The position numbers were made by a program, and so were the translations under genes. Below are positions 24,369 through 31,942 of a stretch of DNA of 64,000 nt, one piece after another; the stretch's first letter is position 1; the number at the start of each line of letters is the position of its first letter. Under the pieces are notes generated by a model. It was not told the origin of the DNA, did no database searches, and saw nothing but the letters and a program-made list of their open reading frames with translations. The stretch is taken from assembly GCF_018316655.1 (NCBI RefSeq), contig NZ_CP074136.1, positions 1 to 64,000 on the forward strand, written 5' to 3'. Source of the stretch: Nocardiopsis changdeensis (lineage in GTDB: Bacteria; Actinomycetota; Actinomycetes; Streptosporangiales; Streptosporangiaceae).

Positions 24369-24809
24369 TCAGGGGTTGGCCTCGTGCTCTGCCTTGCGCT
24401 CCCGGGCTTGGCGGGCGCCGAACGTGCCGGCTTCGCACACCACCCACCCGCAGGTGTCGCAGCGCACCCACCATGTCGTCGGTGCCGGACGGTCCCACTT
24501 GGTCCGCGGCGACCCTTGGACCCTGCTGACTGTCACCGTGTGCGGTCCGGGCAGGGGCTCTACCTGGTGGAATTCCCGGTCGATCACACGGCCGTCGGCG
24601 AATCGGACCATGTATGCGCGGACCGCCGGGAGCAGGTAGCCGCCTGCGACGCGGTCCGGGAGGTCGATGGTGTCGATGATCTCCGCCGGTTGCATGTGGT
24701 CGTACACGTAGGCGGCGTTGACCGTCTGGCCGACGCGGAACCGGAAGGGGGGCGGGGTCCGGCCGATGCGTCGGGCTTCGGCGATCTCCTCTTGAGTGGG
24801 CATCCGCAT
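24369..24809 (-). CDS. hypothetical protein with C-terminal Cys motif, family-1 promoter
   Basis: 146 aa. The N-terminal part has a strand-rich unit (FRFRVGQTVNAAYVYDHMQ, AYMVRFADGRVIDREFHQVEPL). The C-terminal part has WWVRCDTCGWVVC, a likely half zinc site. It is the only minus-strand gene preceded by the promoter and leader that head the array at 34-49 kb, so it should belong to the same regulon although it lies 9 kb away. Family not recognised. Confidence 0.6.
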   Translation of the reverse strand: MRMPTQEEIAEARRIGRTPPPFRFRVGQTVNAAYVYDHMQPAEIIDTIDLPDRVAGGYLLPAVRAYMVRFADGRVIDREFHQVEPLPGPHTVTVSRVQGSPRTKWDRPAPTTWWVRCDTCGWVVCEAGTFGARQARERKAEHEANP

Positions 24810-24895
24810 GGTGTGGGTCCTTTCGATGGCTCGGATGTCGGTCCGACAGCCGGAGTGGGCTCTCCGACCTAGTGCTTTAATATTACCTCACAATT
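24810..24895 (-). promoter_or_regulatory. family-1 promoter and leader, isolated copy on the minus strand
   Basis: The core TAATATTAAAG occupies 24885-24875, and the start codon is 76 nt downstream, as in the array. TGGACA lies 17 bp before TAATAT. The leader has the hairpin CGGAG/CTCCG (a compensated change from the usual GGGAG/CTCCC), then CGGACCGACATCC and GAAAGGA. The 16-bp upstream box found in most array copies is absent. Confidence 0.75.
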
Positions 24896-24953
24896 GACTT
24901 GGTGTCCACTCTGATCAGCGGGGGTTCTGGCGGAAGGATGCTCCCCTTTTTTG

Positions 24954-24996
24954 GTTTAGTTTTGACTAAACGAAACTAAACGGCTAGGCTGGAGGC
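24954..24996 (+). promoter_or_regulatory. leaderless promoter with ACTAAAC operator sites
   Basis: TTGACT (24962-24967), 17 bp, TAGGCT (24985-24990), then ATG at 24997, so transcription should begin at or next to the start codon. The dyad GTTTAGT-TTTG-ACTAAAC (24954-24971) covers the -35 box, and a third half site ACTAAAC lies at 24975-24981 inside the spacer. A repressor bound there would block the promoter. Confidence 0.75.
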
Positions 24997-26847
24997 ATGC
25001 CCGAACAGACCGACACCGCTCCGCTCGCCGCCCCCGCCGGCCCCCTGGCCCTGTGGGAGTACGGCGCCCACACCACACCCACCGCACGCCTGACCGTCGA
25101 GGTCAGTCCCCGCGGCCGCCGGGAGGCCCCCCGCCGCCGCGCCGTCCTGTCCCTGGCCACCGCCTACGGAGTGCGCGCCCGCCGCGCCCGGCTGGAGGAG
25201 TGGAGGCGCGGGAAGAACACCCTGTACCTGCACGAAGGTGAGCACCCCACCCAGGTCGACCTGGTCGGCGACGCCGACGACGTCGCCCGCATGGCCGCCG
25301 CCCTCCCCGGTGTCCTGGCCGCGATCGAGCAGGCCGCCACCGCCCACGTGAAGACGTTCGGTTCCTGGCTGCGCCACAGCGCCGAAGGCCAGGAGTACGC
25401 CGCCCCGGCCGAGGTGCCCGCCATGCTGCGCCGCTGGCGCCGCGAGTTCGCGGAGGCCCTGGCCAGCCAGCTGGCGTTCGGCGCGGCCCTGGAGACCGGG
25501 CCCGTGGACGAGACGGCCCCCTGGACCTACCAGGCCCACCGCGTGGCCGCCGCCCACGTCGCGGCCGCCGGATGGGACCTGGCCCAGTGGGAGGACCCCA
25601 CCGCCGCCGCGGCGATCCTCGCCGGTGCCCTGCGCCGCGACATGGCGCCGACCGAGCAGGAGCGCCTCCCCGCACGCGCCGCCAACACCGAGCCCGAGCC
25701 CGAGCGTGAAAGCGCGTGGGCCGAGGCCAACCGCACCCGCACCGCCCGCATGCAGGCGCACACGGATGCGGCCCTGGCCGAGTACGAGGCCGCCGAGCAC
25801 GAGCGCCAAGACGCGCCCGAGCCCCACCGCGCCGACAAGTCCGCCACCGAGGGCACCACCGCGCGGAACCGCGACCTGCACCGACGCGTGTGGGAAAAGC
25901 TGGGCCCCATCCGCCTGATCACCGCCGAGGACGTGCCGCCGCCGCCCGAGGGCGTGCCCGAGCCCTTGGGGATCGTGGAGCCCGGCATGGTCGCCCCGGG
26001 CATGCACGCGGACCTGGTCCAGAGCCACCCATGGCGCACCCGCGCCCGGCACAGCATCCTGGGCGGGGTGCTGGTGAGCATCGGACCGTGCGCGTCGCGC
26101 ATCCACGCCCGCGGCCGCACCTACACAGTGGCCAACACCGATCTCACGCTGAGCACGTGGTACGGCCCGGTCGGTGCGGCCCTGGACGAGCTGCGCACCC
26201 GCGACATGAACCGTGCCCTGGACCTGGTGGAGGTGTTCCGCGCCTGGACCGTGGCCGACCACCTGGACCACGCCCAGCGCCACCGCCGCACCGCCCCCGA
26301 ATCCGAGCCCCGCCCGGGTCGGCCTGCGGCCGTCGAGCAGCCGACCCTGTTCGACGCCGAAACCCCCGCGGCCCCCTCCCTCGAACCCCAGGAGGCCCCC
26401 GGGCCCCTGGTCGTCATCCCGTGCAGCGCCCGCAAGGGCACCGCGGCCGCGCCCGCGCGGGAGCTGTACACCGGCAGCTACCACCGGATGTGCGCCCGTG
26501 CCGCCGAGGCGCTCACCGCCCGGGGCGGCCGCGTACTGATCCTGTCCGCCCGCCACGGGCTGATCAGCCCGTACACCGTCCTGTCCCCCTACGAGCACCG
26601 CATGGGCCAGCACGGCGACGTGAGCGCCGAACGACTGCGCGCCCAGGCCGCCGCGCTCGGCGCCGCCGACGCACCGGAGGTGGTCATCCTGGCCGGGCGC
26701 GCCTACGCCGAGGCCGCCCGCGCCGTGTGGCCCAGTGCGCGCACCCCGCTGGCCGGTACCCGCGGAATCGGCCAGCAGCGGGCCCGTCTCGCTGGGATCA
26801 TCAGGTCATCGACCCCGCCGACGACCCGAGAAGCGATCCCAGTATGA
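24997..26847 (+). CDS. large protein with C-terminal DUF6884-like domain
   Basis: 616 aa. The last 145 residues match the DUF6884 pattern: VVIPCSARKG, ARELYTGSYHRM, VLILSARHGLISPYTVLSPYEHRMG and VVILAGRAYAEAA. That family occurs in phages and mobile elements, sometimes beside 7-deazaguanine modification genes. Residues 1-300 are helical and charged and not recognised. Residues about 300-420 form a further mixed domain. ATG is at the predicted transcription start. It is translationally coupled to the next gene. A DNA or nucleotide-modification link is inference. Confidence 0.6.
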   Translation: MPEQTDTAPLAAPAGPLALWEYGAHTTPTARLTVEVSPRGRREAPRRRAVLSLATAYGVRARRARLEEWRRGKNTLYLHEGEHPTQVDLVGDADDVARMAAALPGVLAAIEQAATAHVKTFGSWLRHSAEGQEYAAPAEVPAMLRRWRREFAEALASQLAFGAALETGPVDETAPWTYQAHRVAAAHVAAAGWDLAQWEDPTAAAAILAGALRRDMAPTEQERLPARAANTEPEPERESAWAEANRTRTARMQAHTDAALAEYEAAEHERQDAPEPHRADKSATEGTTARNRDLHRRVWEKLGPIRLITAEDVPPPPEGVPEPLGIVEPGMVAPGMHADLVQSHPWRTRARHSILGGVLVSIGPCASRIHARGRTYTVANTDLTLSTWYGPVGAALDELRTRDMNRALDLVEVFRAWTVADHLDHAQRHRRTAPESEPRPGRPAAVEQPTLFDAETPAAPSLEPQEAPGPLVVIPCSARKGTAAAPARELYTGSYHRMCARAAEALTARGGRVLILSARHGLISPYTVLSPYEHRMGQHGDVSAERLRAQAAALGAADAPEVVILAGRAYAEAARAVWPSARTPLAGTRGIGQQRARLAGIIRSSTPPTTREAIPV

Positions 26848-27191
26848 GCACCACCCCCGCCCAGCCGTCCGCCCAGGTGTGCGAGTTCCCCGGATGCGAC
26901 CGCCCGCTCACCTACGCGGGCACCGGGCGCCGCCCGAAGTACTGCAACCAGCCCACCGACCCGGACCGCCCCGCGGAGTGGCCGGCCAATCCCGTCCACA
27001 ACAAGTTCAACGCCAAGCGCCTGCGCGACGCGCCCCCGCCCCAGGACGCCGAGACCGTGCACGCGCTCGCCGACCGCATCGAGGCCCTGGAACAGGCGTT
27101 GGCCGACCGAGACCGAGAATTCGCCCAGCTGAGCGCGCAGGTCGCGCGGTTGCGCGCCCACGTCGACCAGGACCAGGAGAGCCCCCGGTGA
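26844..27191 (+). CDS. small zinc-knuckle protein with coiled coil
   Basis: 115 aa. VCEFPGCDRPLTYAGTGRRPKYC at residues 12-34 repeats the head of the coiled-coil protein at 23071, and a short coiled coil follows (HALADRIEALEQALADRDREFAQLSAQVARL). ATG overlaps the preceding stop (ATGA) and its own stop overlaps the next GTG, so three genes are coupled. Role unknown; DNA or RNA binding by the zinc knuckle is inferred. Confidence 0.6.
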   Translation: MSTTPAQPSAQVCEFPGCDRPLTYAGTGRRPKYCNQPTDPDRPAEWPANPVHNKFNAKRLRDAPPPQDAETVHALADRIEALEQALADRDREFAQLSAQVARLRAHVDQDQESPR

Positions 27192-27796
27192 CCCAGGCCG
27201 AGCAGACCGGGACGACCCCCGCCCCGGAGGACAACGCCGAGCAGCCCCCCGCCGCCGACCCCGCCCCGGTGCCGGCCGAGCCCGCCCCCGAGCCCGCGCC
27301 GGCCCCTGTCGCGGTTCCCGCCCCGCGGACCCCGGTCGAGGCCATCGCCCTGGCCGAGGCCGCGGCCGCCGACGCCGTCGCCGACCTGACCCGCACCGAC
27401 ACCAGCAACGCCGCCATGGCCGGGATGGCGGGCGTTCTGCTCACCGTCATGGCCGCCGGCGCCGGTCTGTCCAGCGGAGACGGCGCGTTCCCCGCCCCCG
27501 CTCAGGTGGCCATGGGCGCGGCCGCCGTGGTCCTGTCCGCCGTCCTGGTCACCCTGGCCGCCGCCATCTGGCCCCGGCATGGAGGCACCGGAGGCGTCCC
27601 CCACTACGCCCGGCGCACCGCCGCCCAGCTCGCCGAGGAGTTCACCGCCACCGACCCCGTCCGCTGGCACGCCGAGCGCGCCGCCGCCAAAGCCGCGATC
27701 GCGACCCGCAAGCACCGCCACCAGCGCGTGGCGGCCGCCGGTCTGGCCCTGGCCGGGGTGCTGCTGGCCGCGGCCACCGTCATCACGCTGATCTGA
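27188..27796 (+). CDS. membrane protein resembling the Pycsar effector domain
   Basis: 202 aa, GTG in the preceding stop. A Pro/Glu/Ala-rich start precedes IALAEAAAADAVADL, two membrane segments (MAGMAGVLLTVMAAGAGL; AAAVVLSAVLVTLAAAIWP), a charged helix with WHAERAAAKAAIATRKHRHQR, and a last segment (AAAGLALAGVLLAAATVITLI). This order resembles the PycTM/DUF5706 membrane domain of Pycsar effectors. No pyrimidine cyclase is encoded nearby, so defence by that route is doubtful. The match rests on topology and a few residues. Confidence 0.45.
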   Translation: MTQAEQTGTTPAPEDNAEQPPAADPAPVPAEPAPEPAPAPVAVPAPRTPVEAIALAEAAAADAVADLTRTDTSNAAMAGMAGVLLTVMAAGAGLSSGDGAFPAPAQVAMGAAAVVLSAVLVTLAAAIWPRHGGTGGVPHYARRTAAQLAEEFTATDPVRWHAERAAAKAAIATRKHRHQRVAAAGLALAGVLLAAATVITLI

Positions 27797-27811
27797 CCCG
27801 AGAGGACCCCC

Positions 27812-28696
27812 ATGGCGCCCCCGCGCCGCGCCCGCGCGGCCCACCCCCGAGCACGCACCGCACCCGCACCGCGCCCGGCCCAGGACGCCGTGGCCCCCTC
27901 CCCCGAACAGGCCGCCGCCGCCCGGGCCGAGGCCGCCCGTTGGGCCGCCGCCCTGACCCGGGACCCCAACGCCGTCGTGCTGGACACCGAGACCACATCC
28001 AAGGCCGAGCGCGGCCGCGTAGTCGAGGTCGCCGTACTCGACATCACCGGCCGCGAACTGCTGCGCACCCGCGTCAACCCCGACGTGCCCATCGAGGCCG
28101 AGGCTGCCGCCGTCCACGGCATCACCGCCGCCCAGCTCGCCGACGCGCCGCGGTTTTCCGACGTCGCCGACGCCCTGACCCTGGCCGTCGCCGGGCGCCG
28201 GGTGATCTGCTGGAACGCCCCGTTCGACCGGCGGGTCCTGGCCGGGGAGTACGCACGCCTCCTCGGCGACGACGAGGCCGGCGAGGCGTGGGCCGCCCGA
28301 GCCCGGTGGGAATGCGCCATGCGCCGACACGCCGCATGGCACGGCACGTGGTGCCCCGACCGGGCCGCGTGGACGTGGCACAAGCTGTCCGCCGTCGGCG
28401 CAGCAGACCACACCGCCGCCGGCGACTGCCGCGCCGTGGTGCGCGTGCTCGCCGACATGGCGCGCAGCGCCGAGCAGGCCGGGCCCGGCCCCGTGCCGCA
28501 CCCGCGCCCCCACTCCCCCGCCCGCAGCGCCCGCGTGCGCCTGGAGGGGACCCGCGCCGACGTCGAGGCCGTCGCCCAGGCCCTGCGCGAGGGCCGCGCC
28601 CACGTCGAGCACCTGGACGAGCCCGCCGCCGGACGCCGCGGGTACCTGGCCTACGGCCGACTCGCCGCCCACCCCGAGGGGACGCCCCGTGCATGA
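27812..28696 (+). CDS. DnaQ-like 3'-5' exonuclease
   Basis: 294 aa. The DEDDh motifs are present: VVLDTETTSK, the NAPFDRRVLAGEY motif and a final H-x4-D (DHTAAGDC). The last 75 residues form an extra small domain (VRLEGTRADVEAVAQALREGRAHVEHL). Such enzymes are found as proofreading or processing exonucleases and, on mobile elements, near replication and recombination genes. The stop overlaps the next GTG start. Confidence 0.8.
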   Translation: MAPPRRARAAHPRARTAPAPRPAQDAVAPSPEQAAAARAEAARWAAALTRDPNAVVLDTETTSKAERGRVVEVAVLDITGRELLRTRVNPDVPIEAEAAAVHGITAAQLADAPRFSDVADALTLAVAGRRVICWNAPFDRRVLAGEYARLLGDDEAGEAWAARARWECAMRRHAAWHGTWCPDRAAWTWHKLSAVGAADHTAAGDCRAVVRVLADMARSAEQAGPGPVPHPRPHSPARSARVRLEGTRADVEAVAQALREGRAHVEHLDEPAAGRRGYLAYGRLAAHPEGTPRA

Positions 28697-29360
28697 CGAC
28701 CTGTCCAGCGCCCCCCTGCCCCCACAGGGCCCGCAGCCCGCACGGCGCCGACGCTCCGCGGCCCGCCTGGACGCCGAGATGTGGCGCGCCTTGCTGGCGT
28801 GCGAGGAGACGGCCACCGCCTACCAGGCGAGCACCTACCGCCAAGGCGAGACGCAATGCTGGTTCTGGGCCGGGGCCCTCTCGGACTCCGGCCACGGGAA
28901 GCTGAAGGCCGGGCGCGCCGGGGGCGGGGCGGCCGCCGGGCGCACGGTCACCGCCCACGTCTACGGCTACCAGCTCCACCGACAACGGCTGATCACACCG
29001 ACCCCGGCCATGCCGGATCCGGTGGTGGGGCACACGTGCGACGAGCCCAGTTGCCAGAATCCCCGCCACTGGGAACTGGTGAGCCGAGGCGACAACGTCC
29101 GGGCCTACCACCAGCGCAAACACCGGTTCCCGCTCAACGACACCCGTACCCGCAACGGCCGCAAGTCGGCCCGCGCCGAGGCCCTGCGCGACGCCATCCG
29201 CCGCGCCCAGGCCGCCCAGGAGCGCGCCCAGGCCCTGCGCGAGCGCGGCGAAGCCGTCCCCGACGACCTCCAGGCCGCCGCGGACGTCGAGGCCGCCCTG
29301 CGCCGCGCCAGCGAGGCCGGGCGGCCGCCTGAGGAGTTCCAGACGATCGCCCTGTTCTGA
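28689..29360 (+). CDS. HNH-type endonuclease-like protein
   Basis: 223 aa from GTG 28689. Residues about 85-150 show the HNH_3-like pattern: TVTAHVYGYQLHR, then VVGHTCDEPSCQNPRHWELVSRGDNVR with the Cys/His ligands and the Asn-Pro-x-His. The end is a coiled coil. Overlap with the exonuclease gene suggests joint translation and perhaps joint action. Homing, restriction and host-DNA damage are all possible roles. Confidence 0.7.
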   Translation: MHDDLSSAPLPPQGPQPARRRRSAARLDAEMWRALLACEETATAYQASTYRQGETQCWFWAGALSDSGHGKLKAGRAGGGAAAGRTVTAHVYGYQLHRQRLITPTPAMPDPVVGHTCDEPSCQNPRHWELVSRGDNVRAYHQRKHRFPLNDTRTRNGRKSARAEALRDAIRRAQAAQERAQALRERGEAVPDDLQAAADVEAALRRASEAGRPPEEFQTIALF

Positions 29361-29445
29361 ACACGCCCCAGGGGCCGCACCACCTGGCACGGGGCCGGCG
29401 GCGCCCGGGGCCCGCCCGGGCCCGTGCCAGCCGGCAACCCGCCCG

Positions 29446-29730
29446 AACTACCGATATATTCATATCGAAATCGTGGGAGGGGAGACGGGTGTGCTCCCCG
29501 GCGGCCGACCGGGGCCGTCTCGGCGGCCCGCCCTGTCGGGCATGAAAGTGGCGGCCGAGGAACCCGGTCCGCGAGAGACCGGGCCGACACCCACGGCCGC
29601 CGATTTTCCGCCCACACCGGAAGCGCCGACCCGGAGGCCATGCCTCAGACCAGGGCTTCGTGTGTGTGGTCGGAGCAGATTACCAGGCGTTCGCCGGCCG
29701 GCCCGGCGACCGTGCAGGAGGAGCCAGGAC
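29446..29730 (+). promoter_or_regulatory. family-2 promoter with a long leader (copy 1)
   Basis: AACTACCGATATATTCATAT at 29446-29465 matches the other family-2 promoters. It is followed by a GGGGAG...CTCCCC hairpin (about 29480-29500) but then by about 230 further bases, unlike the 84-88 nt seen in copies 2-4. An in-frame ATG at 29541 would extend the gene by 63 residues without a ribosome site. The rest of this 370-bp gap holds nothing else I can name. Confidence 0.6.
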
Positions 29731-30351
29731 ATGACCGTACGACGACCGCGGGACGCATCCGGCGTGCTGCGATGGGCCCAGCTGAACGGGTTCCCCCAGC
29801 CCAGGCGGATCGCACACGGGCCCCAGGCCCACGGTGAGGCGCTGGTGCGCTGGCTGGACGAACAGGACCTGAGTTACGACATCCTGGCCGATCTCCCCGA
29901 GGACCCCGTGACGCTGGACCAATGGGCGCGGTTCATCGAAGAGAACCCGGTCACCGTCAAGTCGTGGCAGCGCCGGCCCGACTGGAACGTGCACCCGTGT
30001 GCGCTCGGGCCGCGATGGGCCACCCCGCGCAGGGGGAAGACGCCCAACGTCTACAGCCTCGCCGAGCTGGAGGCTTATCCCCGACCGCGGGACCGGCGCA
30101 TCGACCCGGGCCTGTTCGAGGAAGACGAGTACCTCACCCTGCACGCCATCGCCGTGCGCGGTGGACTGGACCACCCCGAACACCTCTACCAGTACCGCGG
30201 TTTCCAGGGGTTCCCGCCACCGACCGAGGCCACAGGGCCGGTCGAGGCGGGACCGGTGACGCAACCCCACGCCCAGGAGCTGTACGACGCCCGTGCGGTC
30301 GCCGCGTGGTTCAACCGTCTGCCCGGACGGCGGGGCCGCCGCGCCAGGTGA
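29731..30351 (+). CDS. multi-HTH regulator, paralogue of the gene at 34834
   Basis: 206 aa, ATG eight bases after GGAGGAG. Three repeated units can be seen: VTLDQWARFIEENPVTVKSW...NVYSLAELEAYPRP, then TLHAIAVRGGLDHPEHLYQY...YDARAVAAWFNRLPGRRG. The last unit matches DAREIAAFLNGLPRR of the protein at 34834. Repeated excisionase-like HTH units suggest binding to long or repeated operators. It is a good candidate regulator of the repeated promoters nearby, but this is inference. Confidence 0.55.
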   Translation: MTVRRPRDASGVLRWAQLNGFPQPRRIAHGPQAHGEALVRWLDEQDLSYDILADLPEDPVTLDQWARFIEENPVTVKSWQRRPDWNVHPCALGPRWATPRRGKTPNVYSLAELEAYPRPRDRRIDPGLFEEDEYLTLHAIAVRGGLDHPEHLYQYRGFQGFPPPTEATGPVEAGPVTQPHAQELYDARAVAAWFNRLPGRRGRRAR

Positions 30352-30487
30352 GGGCCGTGCGGCGCTCACGAGCGACTCGCCGCCGGCCCCGTGCAGCGAT
30401 CCGGCGCTGACCGGCCGGCGGGGCCGGCGAAGGCCGGAGCGGCACCGGTGCGCGCTGTCGCCGGTGGTCAGGGCCCGAACACCCCCC

Positions 30488-30571
30488 AACTACTGATATA
30501 CTCATATTGAAAGAGCGATGGGGGAGACCGACACCCTCCCCTGCGCGCCGCCCACACGAGAGGAAAGCCCG
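30488..30571 (+). promoter_or_regulatory. family-2 promoter and leader (copy 2)
   Basis: AACTACTGATATACTCATAT then TGAAAGAGCG; a TATACT hexamer lies at 30497-30502. The leader hairpin GGGGAG/CTCCCC has ACCGACAC in its loop, the motif that follows the hairpin in family 1. The start codon is 84 nt from the element's first base. Confidence 0.7.
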
Positions 30572-31201
30572 ATGCAGCACCCGGCCTACAGCACCGCCCA
30601 GGCCTTCGCCCTGATGGCCGCAGCCACCCACCCGCTCGGCGAGGTCCCCCAGCCCATCCCCGGACTGGAGGAACAGGGCCTGACGTTCCGCCACCCCATG
30701 GTCGAGGGCGAGGGGCGCACGGAACCCGAATGGCTCACCGGACGCGGCTGGGATGAGGCCCAGCGCCTCCACCGCCAGACCGGATTCGAGGCCCCGGGCA
30801 GGCTCGGGAAGGCCGACCGCCTGCGCCTGGACCTGATCAACGAAGAGCGGCGCATGGAGGCCCTCTACCTCGGCGGGCAGCCGAAGGCCCTGGCGTTCGG
30901 CCTCCTGTGCGTCGACAACGCGATCAAGTACCCCACGAACCCGCGCGACCCGTGGTACCGCCTGGAGTCGCGGCTGGAGCGATCCGTGCGCAGCCGCGCG
31001 CTCAACGAGGCGTTGAAGCAGATCAACGGCGGCGTGGACGTCGTGGAGTCGGGGGGCTTCACGGACGTGGCGCGCGAACTCATCGCCCAGGTCGTCATCC
31101 ACCTGGACGACGGGCGCGAGGCCCGGTCGCTGGCCCGCGACGCCGACATGCCCGAGGCGATCGAGCGCCGGGAGGAGCACCGGCGCGCCCGCCGGGGCTG
31201 A
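30572..31201 (+). CDS. hypothetical protein of the cassette array
   Basis: 209 aa, ATG with GAGAGGAAAG upstream. Mixed composition with few Pro; the middle has DRLRLDLINEERRMEALYLGG and ALAFGLLCVDNAIKY, the end is helical and charged. It is preceded by its own promoter and followed by its own terminator at 31213, so it is a self-contained unit. No family recognised. Confidence 0.55.
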   Translation: MQHPAYSTAQAFALMAAATHPLGEVPQPIPGLEEQGLTFRHPMVEGEGRTEPEWLTGRGWDEAQRLHRQTGFEAPGRLGKADRLRLDLINEERRMEALYLGGQPKALAFGLLCVDNAIKYPTNPRDPWYRLESRLERSVRSRALNEALKQINGGVDVVESGGFTDVARELIAQVVIHLDDGREARSLARDADMPEAIERREEHRRARRG

Positions 31202-31212
31202 CCCCCGTTCCC

Positions 31213-31249
31213 GTGGGCCCGCGCCGGAGAGGATCCGGTGCGGGCCCAC
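31213..31249 (+). terminator. cassette terminator with GAGGA loop (copy 1)
   Basis: A 16-bp stem with one mismatch, from GTGGGCCCGC to GCGGGCCCAC, around GAGGA. The inner part CCGGAGAGGATCCGG recurs at 31785 and 32952, so the terminators were copied along with the units. Confidence 0.75.
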
Positions 31250-31284
31250 GCGTTGTCACCGCCGACCGGGGCCCGAACACCCCC

Positions 31285-31368
31285 AACTACTGATATACTC
31301 ATATTGAAAGAGCGGCGGGGAGACCGACACCCTCCCCCCGCACCGCCCACACGAAGGAGGACGACGCC
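31285..31368 (+). promoter_or_regulatory. family-2 promoter and leader (copy 3)
   Basis: The same 30-bp element as copy 2 begins at 31285. The leader has GGGGAG-ACCGACAC-CCTCCCC and GAAGGAGGA before the ATG, 84 nt from the element start. Confidence 0.75.
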
Positions 31369-31770
31369 ATGCGCCACCAGGACACCGACACCCACGCCCC
31401 CCGCGTCACCGTTCTCGGAGAGGCCACCGCCACCAACGGTGCGCGGCGGCGCGTGCTGCGCACCGACGACGGCCGCACCTGGATCGTCTCCACCGCGCGC
31501 CACGAGGCCGCGCCCGAGGGCGAGACCCTCGTCATGCTCGTGCAGCCCGACGGCCAGGTCCACGGTGACCCCGTGGTGGAGATGGACGGAATCGACCCGG
31601 ACCAGGCGCAAGCGCGGTTCGTCCGGGCCTACGAGAGCGCCACCCTGCGCGAGCCCGCCCAGGAGAGCGGGCACCCGTGGGAGGTCCCCGGAACCGCCAC
31701 CGAGGCCGCGTGCGAGGCGCTGCGCTCCCGCCTGCGCCGCCCCGGAGGGCACCTGCGCGCAGTGCGGTAG
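31369..31770 (+). CDS. hypothetical protein of the cassette array
   Basis: 133 aa. Strand-rich start (RVTVLGEATATNGARRRVLRTDDGRTWIV) followed by acidic segments and a basic C terminus. Preceded by family-2 copy 3 and followed by a copied terminator at 31785. Not recognised; no Cys or membrane segment. Confidence 0.55.
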   Translation: MRHQDTDTHAPRVTVLGEATATNGARRRVLRTDDGRTWIVSTARHEAAPEGETLVMLVQPDGQVHGDPVVEMDGIDPDQAQARFVRAYESATLREPAQESGHPWEVPGTATEAACEALRSRLRRPGGHLRAVR

Positions 31771-31784
31771 CCCCTCGCTCCCGT

Positions 31785-31817
31785 GGGCCCGCACCGGAGA
31801 GGATCCGGTGCGGGCTC
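31785..31817 (+). terminator. cassette terminator with GAGGA loop (copy 2)
   Basis: GGGCCCGCACCGGA around GAGGA with TCCGGTGCGGGCTC; the G-to-T change near the foot gives one mismatch. Confidence 0.7.
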
Positions 31818-31854
31818 TCGTGTTGTCGCCGGTGGTCGGGCCCGAACACCCCCC

Positions 31855-31942
31855 AACTACTGATATATTCATATTGAAAGCGCGGCAGGGGAGACCGACA
31901 CCCTCCCCCCGCACCGCCCACACGAAGGAAGAAGCCGCACCC
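31855..31942 (+). promoter_or_regulatory. family-2 promoter and leader (copy 4)
   Basis: AACTACTGATATATTCATAT at 31855, then TGAAAGCGCG and the hairpin GGGGAG-ACCGACAC-CCTCCCC. The GTG start is 88 nt from the element start. Confidence 0.75.

Noticed and set aside
27188..27796. Complete Pycsar defence system
   Set aside because: No nucleotide cyclase is encoded nearby and the match to the effector is topological.
29541..29730. 63-residue N-terminal extension of the regulator at 29731
   Set aside because: Composition is Pro/Arg-rich and there is no ribosome site at 29541, while GGAGGAG stands just before 29731.
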